Shown piece by piece: positions 1 to 12,800 of a DNA stretch of 64,000 nt. A program made the translations under genes and the position numbers. The stretch's first letter is position 1. Every line of letters begins with the position of its first letter. The stretch covers positions 667,644-731,643 of the forward strand of contig NMRA01000187.1 of the NCBI GenBank assembly GCA_002633005.1, given 5' to 3'. Below the pieces are notes generated by a model, which did not search any database, was not told the DNA's origin, and saw only the letters and a list, made by a program, of their open reading frames with translations. This stretch comes from Phoronis australis. Lineage: Eukaryota > Phoronida > Phoronidae.

Positions 1-3000
1 GCTGTCAATGATAAGATAACTTTCATGACCTTTTGATGGGCCTTCGACAAAAATTTTGCATTCCACTTCTTTTTGGACTCTTGCTGAGTTCACAAGAATA
101 ATGAGATAACCAAAAGGTTGAGCCAAGTTCAGTTCAGTCCTAGTCCATGCAGAGAAACAGAGATGTACTGTATTAGACGATGATTTGATTTTTTTGTTCT
201 TTCTAGTCTTTGTATTTTGTTTAAACCAACAAGTTTATGCGTGTATGTATAGTGTTTTTATTTTTGTAAAAGGGAGCCGGTATCCAATTACAATGCCCGA
301 ATCGATAACTGTATTGACTACTTCAAAATCTACAGTTTCAAGACGTTGCTTTAAAGGGACATTTTTACCGCCCAAAAAGCATTTTGTGCATAATTGTTAA
401 ATGAGATAGAAAAAGCTTTGACTGGCGCTATGAAACAATAAAATTGGTTGTTTTTTGTGATTGATTACAATCGCCAATTCTCGCCCGGTGTCTGCCAGAC
501 TTTTGTTGAAATCAAGGACTGTGACTTTACCAGTTAAACACGTTAAAATACGCCTGCCATTTATCTGTAGGGATTTCTCTCCTCCACCAGGGCATTTAGC
601 TGCGACCAGGAAGATTCCAGGTTGGAATCCGCAATGGGACTGATCTCAAAAATCATTTTTATTCGATAATGTCACTTTAAATTGCCTATTTGACCCAAAT
701 ACTTTTTATGCAATATTTTTAGATAATCTCTCACATTGAAGGTATATAAGCCAGTGGCCGCTGCTACTTATTTTTGTGTTTGTCAATGTCTGGCAACTAA
801 TTGGGGCGCCACCAGTAATTAATCGGATTTAGCGAGCCCTCAACAAAAAGGGCAGTCGCTGAAAATACTGTTCGGTGATGGAGATGAATGTCGAACTATA
901 TCGCATAGCACCGTTTCCGTTGTATAAGCGAAGATTTATCTCCGAAAGTGATTCGATAGGGCAGCTAGCCTTGGTCAGTAACGAATCGGCCCACACCCCA
1001 ACCTCATTGACCAATCACTTCAGTCATTCTACGCATCACTCATCTGGGACCAGGGTCTCAAACTCTGTACTCGTGTTTATTCTTGGCATTTCCCGTTTTG
1101 TGCAAACTAAAGATAATTGTCAAATACGTTATGGTTTATTCATACGAGTTTCTAGTCCAAGCTCGATATTCAGATGACTGGCACATCGAAGTGGAGTAAA
1201 AAAACTCCAAATTTCGCGTTCAAACTCCAAATTTTAGTCTCAAAACGCTAGGATCAGGCAATCCATATAGTCCACGAAAGCTAATTACGTACTCGACTTG
1301 GCATAAACAATAGACACTTATCTTGAGTTCGCACAAAAGTCACAGTAGAAAATGACAGAAATTACTACACGAGTTCGATTTCCAGTAAAAACATAACCCC
1401 ACTAGGACCCAATCGAATGGAGGACACCGGGAGGAAAGTAATTGCTTTACTGACAGACTGAACGGGGAAGCCAGCCAAGCCGTATGAAAAAGTCCTGAGG
1501 TGACTTATTTGATCGTACACTAGCTGCTCCGGCGTAGCGCCAAGATGCTACGTATTTTCGATAATTAATACGCACTTTAATTTGCCAATGTTCAGTTTTC
1601 AATCCTTTGCTTTGGCTTACTGGCAATCTCTTCTGTCAAAATAATCTCCTACCACGCGCCTTGCTCGACAGAGCAGGAGTTCCCAAGCCGAAGTACAACA
1701 CTCACACTTACTAGATGTAAGAACCTCTAATAGGTAAGTATAGACGTAGGTACATGCGATGCAATGCATTTTGACACTTTGACATATTTTGACTCGCTAT
1801 CGTCAGTGCTATGGTTTGCTATGGTGTTTACAAAAATTGTTATGGTTAGAGCAAAAAATGGTTGACATGTACTATGAACAGAAGGAAAATGTTCAAATGA
1901 GACAGTTGAAAATGAGATACTACGGGCACTGGAGAGAATTAGAAANCCAAACGGAGCATGACGTCATAGACTGAAACCGTCCCGGAGAAGCCCAGTTGTT
2001 GCCTAACTACATGCACACAAAAATAGTTGCGAAATGATCCCCTGCGGCAAAAATGACACCTCGCCGTGCAACTTAAAGGCTATTGGACATGACGTCATAA
2101 ATTGCAGCCCACAGTTTAACTAGCCTATTAAGCTTATCAGAAAGCATTGTATTTTTTCAATATTAATAAGAACTTCTCTACATACATTTGACAGTAATAC
2201 AACTTTATTCGAAAAAAATTCAGAAACGCTGACGTCGCCACGTCGGTTGAGATTTGGTTGTAAATTCTTTGAACATGCTGATTTTAGAGGTCCGGATTTG
2301 CGCCGATGTCTCATCGACGTCGGGGTCAACGAAATATCGACGTCAATGCAACCAAAACTCGAAACCGAGTTTGTCGTCTACCTGACTTCAGGTCCGACGA
2401 AATATGACATCGAAACAACGCCAATACAATTAACCAACAACCAACCACGATTTGCGACAATTGCCGTCTAATGCAACAGTCCACACTGAAGCAGGTCCAA
2501 CAGATAAATAGTTTATTTCAACACTTCTCACCATCTATTTGCATATTGCAGTGTAGCACCAGATAATGGCCATGTTTTCACAATAAACGTAATGTTGCCA
2601 AAAAAACAAACCGTTAAATTTCTTTCCTCATATCACTTTATTTTTAGGCAAATATATACAAAGGCTTTTCTGGGAAATGATTATTCATTTTGGCCTAAAA
2701 GTACAAACTATCAGTTATAAAACTTTAAAAATGAGACAGAGCTTGTACCTTGCATCACACTTTCCATTTCTTGCACTGCCAGCACCACACAGCACCACTA
2801 CATGTCTTGACCCCATCAAAAACCTTCCATGTAGCCAATTTCAGACCATAGCAGTTTCCAAATCCAGGTCAAATCCAATCTGCCTTCATTGGTCTATTGT
2901 TAAGCATTCCCAGGCTCTTTTGCGCGTCACCACGACTCACAGACCAATTATCAATCAGTCATGTTTCAAAGAGTTACTCAGTAAACCAACTACTTTCTAA

Positions 3001-3120
3001 TTGGCAATTTTTATGTTTCTTTGGCTAAAAATGACCCTAAAATAACTTTTTATCCGAAATTCAATTTCAGAAGCAACTGAAACAGTTTGAAATATCACCA
3101 GTTCAAAAACTAGAATAATC
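1..3120. other. Intergenic region, no gene recognised
   Basis: Only short ORFs without recognisable domains are seen. A CpG-richer patch at about 2,225-2,480 repeats words such as CGACGTC and CGAAATATGACATCG-like strings and may be an old repeat; its 74-codon ORF matches no family I know. One N lies at 1,946. TGACGTCA-containing words occur near 1,958 and 2,090, but there is no promoter context to make them meaningful. Confidence 0.5.
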
Positions 3121-3122
3121 AA

Positions 3123-3128
3123 TTTATT
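3123..3128 (-). promoter_or_regulatory. SCCPDH: Candidate polyadenylation signal of SCCPDH
   Basis: AATAAA on the minus strand, about 660 nt past the SCCPDH stop codon. A nearer ATTAAA variant lies at 3,721-3,726. Which one is used cannot be told from sequence. Confidence 0.3.
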
Positions 3129-3249
3129 TTAGCAAGTTTTATGAGAATTATACATATCTATCAATAAAGTACAAGGTGGGATGAAATGGGATGAGCTTCT
3201 GATGTGTACTCTTTGGTAAACGGAGGTAGAAAAGAAAGGTGGGAATCAT

Positions 3250-3345
3250 GAGGACAGATGAGATACAGAGGGGGGCAGAGGGAGTATGGAGTGAGGAAGG
3301 GGTGAGATACAGAGGGGGGCATAGGGAGTATGGAAGGGGAAAGAG
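3250..3345. repeat. Two-copy purine-rich tandem duplication in SCCPDH 3' region
   Basis: The word GAGATACAGAGGGGGGCA followed by AGGGAGTATGGA occurs twice about 45 bp apart. On the SCCPDH sense strand it is a pyrimidine-rich stretch downstream of the stop codon, probably 3'UTR. Confidence 0.6.
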
Positions 3346-3784
3346 GGACATTGGGAGAACTAAGGGAGACTGACAAGGATGTTTGCTTTAATTTCAAATC
3401 AATCTGATGTTAACCTATGCAAGCACTGAGTAGGCTATCTTCTTTATTCTGAAATTCGTCCTGCCATTTTGAAATTGACATCACACCAATGGGGATGTAG
3501 GCAGAGAAGATCACAAGCACCTTGACTTTCAACGTCTGATGTCGGATTTTACGCTACATCCATTTTTGTTGTCTTTCTTCTGAATCAATATAGTATCTGC
3601 TTTCATTTGATTTTTGTCTAAATTATATTATCAATCTTTACCGGTCACGTGACCAACCACAACCTTGTTGTTTTGACTGCTGAAACAATTATCCAATAAT
3701 TATACATGTCTAACATTAAATTTAATTCAATCAACATTTCACAACCAACACTAATTGGTGCGTCTGGAAACCCTGCCTCCAGCG

Positions 3785-3878
3785 CTACTCAACCACTTGA
3801 AATTTGATGCCTCTCTCAGACAGTCGACCAATCAAATCAGTTTCAGCAAATGCTGCACCAGGCGTGTATACACCTCCC
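3785..3878 (-). CDS. SCCPDH: SCCPDH exon 12 (last)
   Basis: Acceptor TTTTCCAG precedes 3,878. The exon reads GGVYTPGAAF then LIGRLSERGIKF, the conserved C-terminus, and ends at a TAG stop. Its first base completes the Lys codon opened by exon 11. Confidence 0.95.
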
Positions 3879-6800
3879 CTGGAAAATAATAGTAGCTGAA
3901 CTGGTGGCTGCAAAATGACGGACCTCATGTCACGACAGACTGACCTCATGTCAAGACAGACGGACCTCATGTCAAGACAGACGGACCTCATGTCAAGACA
4001 GACGGACCTCATGTCAAGACAGACGGACCTCATGTCAAGACAGACGGACCTCATGTCAAGACAGACGGACCTCATGTCAAGACAGACGGATCTCATGTCA
4101 AGACAGACGGACCTGTCAAGACAGACACAAACCCATGAAGCTGGTGGCAAACAAAAACAAAAACAAAACATAAATTGAAATTTCTAGCTTCCTGCCCACT
4201 ATGTATTTTGTGACTGGTTTGTAAACTGTTGTTTGGGAATCTTAAAATGGGACCATCTTTGGGGGTTCTGTGAAGCAGTGGAGTTAAATTGTCAATTTTT
4301 CAAAAACACACAATACTACTAGCCATAAACTGTGGGCACGTACATATTAACAAAAGTCACTGAAAATCTTTAAGCCACAGAATATGCCTTCAACATTCCT
4401 GCATTAAAAAGGATGCTAGGTTTGTTACAGGTTGAGATCTGCATTTTCAGCGTGACTAAATTAGAGCTGGTTGGGGCTTCAACTAGCTTTGATTCTCTAT
4501 ATTTATCTTTTACTCACTTTGACGGTAGTTGACTTCTCTTTCTCAAAACAATCAGACCAGCTTGTATCATGCAGATAGGGGTTGTGATGTAACCCATTTC
4601 TGCAATATTTACAAATACAGTAATGACAACTGTGTTAGCCTACTGTAAACATCACTTGTTCTGTGAAACAATAGTATAAAACGAGTAGCATTCTTGCACT
4701 AAATGATGTCCAACTTGCTCTAAGTACGGTGTGCTGCCAAACCATTCACAATATTCAAATGAGTGCAGGAATAACTGGCACAAGTACCAACCTTGCATCA
4801 CTGAATCCTGATTATTTTAGCAAATAAAAAATTCTTTACTATACAACGCATTTTATTGTTAAAACAGAACAAAGGATTTTCTAAGCCCCTTTAACAAATA
4901 TCTGTTCCATGGTGCAAAACCTCATATGCAAAACGGTTTCAAATATACCCGTAATAACACAACATACAAAATGAATCCCCACGCAGAGCCCAGCACACGT
5001 TGGATTTGTCAGAGCACAGATAGTGCTGTGCACTCCACTAGATGAACATTCATTACGAGATCCAGGTGTTTCAATTAAATAAAGAGACATATGCAATAAT
5101 TAAAACAGTTACTATTCCGGTAGGGGAGAGAATCAATTGTTGGATTTGTCATATAATGACCGTTCTCTGCACTCAACGAACATGTGTGCCATTTTATGGA
5201 GCTTTCTCAAGCAGGTTGATAGTTTGGGGCAAACACAAAAATATAATTTTCCCATAGAAAGTTTGCCACTAATCAGATTTCTTAACCGAGAGCAGTCCTG
5301 TTCTTCTATATCTCTGCACATTAGTAAAACTCTCAATTCTCCATGTATTTTGCATACAAATAATTATAATTACCAAACCGATATTGTACTTTTTCCAGTT
5401 TTCAAAGTAAGGCTTATAACCTAGCTGCGATGTGTTGTTTTATGACATTTACACACTATAAACCATTGGTAGTAGAAAAAAATGTTCGCAACCTTTACGT
5501 TTGCAAAGAAATTTGACAAAACGGAGTTCTACTTGTCGACCATATTGTGTGCGAAATACATGAAGAATTACTGAACACCTTTAGTGCATTTTAACCCCAG
5601 AGACCCTTGAAATCAATACATCACAACACTGAAAGCGTTAGGCTTCCATCCTCCATCCCCTCAGGTACATATCTATTGTTCAAGTTAGTGAGGCTTGATT
5701 ACCTGTGATATTATCTGGCCATAAACTGTGGTAAACTACTCACCAGGCAAAATAAGATTTCAATCTAGAGATTTGGGAAAACAACTACCATTTTTAACTA
5801 GAAAAAAGTAAGTAAACAAGTTTATGAATTATAGAAATGATTAACTTTTAATAGCACCAGAAAGACTGACTTGCTGGCCGCTGAATCATCAGTTTAGGGA
5901 ACCCATATACAACAGGCTGGTTCGATATGCAGTGCAAATATGTGCGGATTTTCAAAAAACTTTGGGGGAAATGGGATGCATTCTCTCTTGTCATGATTGC
6001 TTCCAGATTTCAAACATATCCTTTAAGGATATCTCAAAATTTATTTAAAAATTGGCAGTTTTTACAATGTTTCACATGTCTAGCAAAATAACTTATCTTC
6101 ATTCTAGGGTAACTTCAAATACGAAATGTATACCGTGTAGCGAGAAAAAATAAGTTTAGCAGAACCACCTTCAACTGCATGGAAATTTGTTTACTACTTA
6201 TCCAAGGTCAAAGGTTAAAGAGCTGTCACTGAAATCGAATCAATCGCTTGGCGTCTATGCTCTTCCCACAATTCACAGCCCTTTCATTCACCGAGTCGCC
6301 ATAAGATTGAATTAGCGGTGTGTACATAGCACAAGCCGCGGAAAACAAAGTTACATAGTTTTGATCCTGAGTGAATTGCACACGTCAAAACACGACCGTT
6401 GGTGACGTTATGACGAATGCACTGAGTCGCCGGCGTCTGGCATAATCATGAACACAGCAAGCTACGAACAAAGATAAATCCTCAACCAAATTTATTTATT
6501 TCACTGGTAATCTGGCATTTCGCTGTTTCGATCTCCTGCTTTTGATGCGCTTCAACCACAGATACTTGATTTCTATTCTCCATTTCATAGTTAGTTTCTT
6601 TCAATCTCCGGAGCCTGCTTCATGTGTTATGTGCTACCATGTGCTGTTGACTTAATATTTTAATAGATTAACTCATCTCCTGACCTAGTTTCATTCGAGA
6701 CATCGTCACCCAACTTACAAAATTAATGATAATTAATTTAATTAAGCACTGCAAATTCAGTTGATATTACAAGGCAATGAATGTTGAAATTGCTAACACG

Positions 6801-9800
6801 GTTATAGCATGTGTATTGACTAAAAACAAGTTTTCACCGAATAATTAATCAATAACCTTCAGATTTCCACAGGTTTGCGACTTCTTCTGGGCTTCGGCAA
6901 ATCGACTTAATTTGAACTTGAGGACACAAGTTCTTTTAAGCGACTCAGTGAATTGCACTCACTGAAACTTTCCAATATTTTTTATTCATCAATCTAAAAA
7001 ACGGTGTTAGGATTTTTTATTAAACACCTGGTTTTTGATTACTGAAAAAAAGAATATGATTGCTATTTCTTACAAAAATACCTTACAATTTGCGAGTTAG
7101 TTTGGCATAGAAAAAAACTGAATGAGTAACTGAAAACAGCATTTTTGAGGTAAATTGTGAAGTTTTTCATTTAAAAAAGGTTTCATTAAAATTGACCAAA
7201 GTTTTATTTTGCTATAAATTTACATTTTAATGAAATTTTGACTTAAAAAGGTGATAACATAATAGTAATAATGGCACATAAACATAACACATACTTTTAT
7301 AATCTCTGATCTTTTTTCTTTCAGAAAACATATAGTACTTTTACTTGCCTGAGAGGTCAGTAAATAAGGTTTGAGATAACCAAGTCAGAAATTTGATCTT
7401 ACACTCGACACGAATATTTCTGAAAAATAATTAAATCTCACTCATGCGAAAGTCTTAGCTATGATGAACTCATGAATGGCTAAAGCCTTTTTCAGCGATG
7501 GTGAGGTGAGAACACTGACAAGACCACATTTTCACTTTCACAAAACAGAATAGTTGCTCTAATTTAATTAATTGATGAAAGTCTGAGGCAAAAACCAATT
7601 AAATCTGTGCATAGGAGTGAAAGGTTCAATTACACAATTGTACGCCAATTGAAGTTTTAACACCAAGTAAGAAAGGGTTACAAAGGACACCCTGGTCATG
7701 ATTCTTAAACCATGTTTGCACTGAAGTCGTCAAATCAATTAAAAACCCTTCCGGGTACAAACTTGATTTAGGAAGCGTAAACGCCAATGGTTTTGTTGAA
7801 TGATTAAATCAATTGAGTATGTACCCGTTTGTGGAGGTGGTTTCCAAGCTCACAGCAGAGCTATGTAATTCAATGACATTGTGTTATTCCCCAACTCACC
7901 AGGTCCAGAGATCAATGCTTTGATCTCTTTGTTAGGTGGCTGGTCGTGGCTTTTATCAATGGGTAACTTCTTGTCGTAACCCTTACCAAGCAGCAGCATT
8001 GAGAACGAAGAGCCCTCCACCTGAAATTCACAAATTGAATAAATTATTTCCCTCTGCGTGAGACTCAGAAAACCAGCATACAACGCTACATACTGAAGAC
8101 TAGAACTGCAATCAAGAGGGTCTCCTATTAGTTATCTTGCCAATAAATGGTTTTGAATCTCCAGTTTCCCTAATTAGTCTTCTTACCTGTTTTCTGGATG
8201 GGCCTCCGGTTTTTATCATACCACAGGTGAATAATTCAGGGTACTGAAAACAAACACACAGCACATTAATTTACTTATAATGAAATTTCCACAGCTGTGA
8301 CAAAAAGTGTTATCTAAGAGATAATTATTTTTTGTTATTTTTCAGTTTATAAACCATTCTGTATGGAGATGATAAGCATGTAGTGTCAAATAGTAGTTTA
8401 AAAATAAACTAGACAGACTCCATCAAACTATGACGACTTCCTTTCGAAAATTATTCATCAGAAAAATGAGTATAATAAAACTTCAGTTACAATAAATTTG
8501 TATCTTTGTTGGAATTTAATGTGGTGTAACTGTGCCTAGGCTCCAATTGTTTATTTGTGAATAGCATTGAAATGGAAGTTACAGCATTGAGCAACACCTG
8601 TCAAGATTTTGCCGAGAAGTAGCCAACAGTGAAACGGATTCTAGATAAAAAACGAATGTTTAGTGGCAGTTTCGTGCATCAGATTTCAACGTTGTTCATT
8701 TTGAAAACTTTCTTACATTGCACGAGAGAGGACAGTTTCCACTAATTTGAGAAGGAATCCTAATACTGATGCACCATTTGTGACATTTTCATTCTTGGCC
8801 TCCACATTTCTCAGTCAAAACGAAGGTAAAGAGCACCCTAGGTTGTGGTAAAATGTACCAAATTTAGGGTATAATGTGATGGGCATTGTAAAAGTTGATA
8901 TTCTAATATTTTCCATTATGTAGCACCAAATTAAGGCTTTCCATTCCGCAACACGAGAAAATATTTAGGAAATATGTGGGCATTCAAAACAATGTAAGAA
9001 GCCATTGAGAAATGAAGATAATGCATTAGACATTACATTTTCACGAAAGACGTCGCTCTAGTCGGTTGGCGAGTAGATAATACACGCAGTGTTGGCTTAC
9101 GCAGTAAATGTTAGGCTTTATTTTTTAATGAAATGGACGATTATCAGTTTTACCCTATCATTGCATTCCACCCACACACAAATACAAAGTGTTTGTGTTG
9201 CACAAACTAATGAATATATTACCTATTAATTTTTTGAAGATGATATCAATCATTTATTCAAGACCTGCGAAGTAACATCTTTCCCTTATAGCAACTTGAA
9301 AGTAGACAGACAGTATTTCAAAGTTAACAAACTACTGACTGAACTAGTCCCAGTTGGTCGACAGTGCCATTTTTTACGAAACTTATGCATTATTTTGAGT
9401 GAAAATTTGCAACCGAGATGTACAGCACAACACAACCTACTTTTTCCAATAACTTTCTGCCAAAGCTGAACTGAGCCAGGATGAAGAACAAGATGCCAAA
9501 GAAAGTGAAGCCAACTAAAAAGGCCAGACCAGGAAGAGCTATGTAGGGACCGAACTGAACCTGAAACAAAATGACAGCATAATATTCACTACAGTTCACA
9601 AATAAATGTCTCTTAAAAGCTGAAGGCTTTTACCTCAGTGGGATGTTTATGGTGACTGACACAACACTGTTAACATGGCAGCTTTATGAGATCAGGGTGA
9701 AACATCTACAATTCATATGCTATATTTTTTAATATTTCTCAGGCCTTTGAAATCCCTGTTAAGGAAGAGATACGGAAAACAGTTTGTACTTTCATGCTTC

Positions 9801-12800
9801 ATCAATGAAATTACATGACGAGTAAAAGAAAACACACTAGGGTCTATGGCAAGCTTACGGGTCTTCTCTTCTTGACATCATGCATGAAGCGCTGAGACCG
9901 GTAGACCACAGGTTTGTCTGCAAAGTCGTTGCCCACAATGTACTTGTTCACCTCAGGACTCAGGGACACATAAGGCCTACAAAAGTACAGAACAGCACAG
10001 AGACATCTCCTAACCTCTGTAAACTACAAAAGACATGCACGCACATCGGAGCTGAGCGTGCATTTAATGAGGCTAGTACTTTAAGAGTTTGGAAAGACCA
10101 AGTGTTGAAAGTCTCTCTTGAGATATTGCTGGATAGGTAGACGTGCGGAGTCCATGACCTCACCAACTTTCTTTTGCAGAAGATTAAGGTTACGCAGGAC
10201 CTTAATGACAAGCAAGTAGATTTAGCTAAAAATCAAAAGAAGTTATTGATTTTTCTGTCAGTGAAAAATGATGCTTTCTGAAATCAATGTAGAGAGCCTG
10301 TAGAATTTGATTTATGACTTAATAATAACCTGCCATTAATTGGGTCATGATGTATTATGAGGAAAAAAGAAAGTACCAAAACAACGGTTACCGTAACAAA
10401 AACATTTGTTTTATACAAAGTGAAATGTCAAAAACGGTGTAGCTGAAGTTTTAAAAAGTTCATTTAATTTTTATTTAATGCACATTTAATTTTTTTCATG
10501 AAAATCACAGAAGTCCTATTTTGATAGACTCTCTCTCATGCAAAAGTAGAAGATAATAAAATTCATAACAGCGGTATGGAGAACCAAGCATGAAGAGTAC
10601 ATAGTATCCGAAAGAACCATGTTGTTCAAGTTAGCTAAATTTGGACAATTTTGTAGGGTTTTACCACTCCCTTCTCACAATAAGCACACAGATTAGCTGC
10701 ACTGGTTATTTACACAAGAGTGCACTAAAGGCTGTCCTTGTTTACTAGACACTTGTTTACTCGGACAATTTATAGGTTTAAAACAAATGCACTGTAATAC
10801 ATGAAAACAATGCCGTTTAACATTGACACTTTGTACTCGAATGTACGATCTAACCTTTTCGACAGCTTATGCTTGTACGCAGGCAGTGGTTTGGGGAACA
10901 GCTTCCTCCTCAGGGGTCCCAAATGACGAGCGCTAGCAATACCATGGATGGCGCTGACGTATGTGCCCGTGTTGACTGCCATGCCCTGTATGAGACACAG
11001 TGATACTCAAAAAGAAGGCACATTTGGTTCAATCACTTCAAAATAACACTCCTAAATATATTGTGGCTCAAACCAACTCCCATTATTGTGACCAAAATAA
11101 AAATTCACTGTTCTGAACTGAATTGTCAAAGTGGGATTTACAATAGACAAAAATGATACTACAAGCAGGCAAAAGTTGAACTGGATTGTCCTAGTGGGAT
11201 TTACAATAGACAAAAATGACACTACAAGCAGGCAAACGTTGAACGGATGTAAAAAAAATTAAAAAGACAACAAACTGGCAAATTAAAACGTCTCGGTATG
11301 AGGAATAACAAGTGATTCGGCCAAGCCAAGAGTCCGGCATGGTCATTAAAGTCGCGTGACCCTTGAATATAAGAGAAAAGTGAACAGTAAGGAGGAACAC
11401 AAACTGACAGAAGAAGAAATTTAAAGTAAAGAAGAGTGCAAAATTATCTAAATTTAATGTTATATGAAGAATGTGACATTTCTGTTGAATGTATAATGTA
11501 TTCTATTCATCGTCAAAATCAATTTTTATGAACCTTCAAATTTGCAAGGGTTGGGTTGATATCTTGAACCAATCCCTTGAAGAGTTTCGTCAGGATTGCA
11601 CTTAAAAAGTAGACTTCCAAAAGATTTGCATAAGAATAGCCACATTTTCATCAGTTGTAGAAATCTAATATTTCCGTCACTGCACAAAGATCGTGGCTGC
11701 CTTTCTCTTAACTATGCACATCATTAGTCATTACTTGGAACACTGCCACTTTTACAACAAAATTTTTTGTACGAAATCATAAAGCCATTACATTGATGGT
11801 AGATAATTGTGATGTTCCAGATGAGTGAGAACCCAATAAAACAGCAAATTCCTTGACAGTGTTCTCACATTCACCTGGCACTTTAAATAAACAACTCAAC
11901 GAGTCACAAATAAGGCAGTTGGTTCTTGTACTTTGGCAAATTTCATCTATGGTGATATTGCCAGTTGCCAATCTTCACTACGTACCATTCTGGCAGAGAG
12001 CAAAAATCAAGAAATTTCCAGTACCATGATCTAATCTAGAGTCACGCTTGATTAAACTTGTCAAGCAAGCTTTTTGTTTCGGAACACCAAACTGTGGTTA
12101 AGCTAGTTAGAGCTTACAGCCACACAAAGGAATCAACAGGTGAAAGTTAAGTCTAATTTCTCTGAAAGTCAACCATTCAACGTTTTTTGGTGAAAGTTTT
12201 TCATACAAAACACATCTGCTTCACATTTATTGAAAGTCATGTTTGTAAATAGTATTTTTAAATATCAGCTAGCATTAGGGGCACTGTTTACAACATAATT
12301 GCTGGATTACATGTCTGAGCTCACCAGATGAAAGCAGACAATAAGAGAGCAGGACTATGTAAACATTGGTTTGCCACTGTCAAACTGATAACAACACAGC
12401 TATTTCAGGACTGGTGGATCCGTCAGTCAATCTGGATACTCATTCCACTGGGCAGGTGCTTAATGTTATAGAGGGATACTTGTCAGCTTGTTATATCTGG
12501 TGACATCACAGATAACTTGAAAACGAGCAATATCACAGAAAGCAACATTTAGGCTTATAATGCTTGAAAGCACGGGTCCACTGAAACATGCTTTTTGGTA
12601 AAAATAGTTGAAAAAGAGACACAAAATACACCAAATAAATACATACAGTACAAATGACAAAAAATGACCCACAATTCCTCGTCAAGATGGTAAAACAGAA
12701 CCAGAATTCATCATTAATGCATTCTCTAGTTCAATGACTTGATCACGACAGACTTGTGCAGGTTGTGAACATCTGATAACATGATGCTCCTTTATTAACT

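Noticed and set aside
2247-2471. 74-codon ORF as a gene
   Set aside because: No domain or splice context; sequence is internally repetitive.
3915-4178. Plus-strand ORF of MSRQTDL repeats as a gene
   Set aside because: It is only the 21-bp minisatellite read on the strand opposite SCCPDH; any 21-bp repeat without a stop gives such an ORF.
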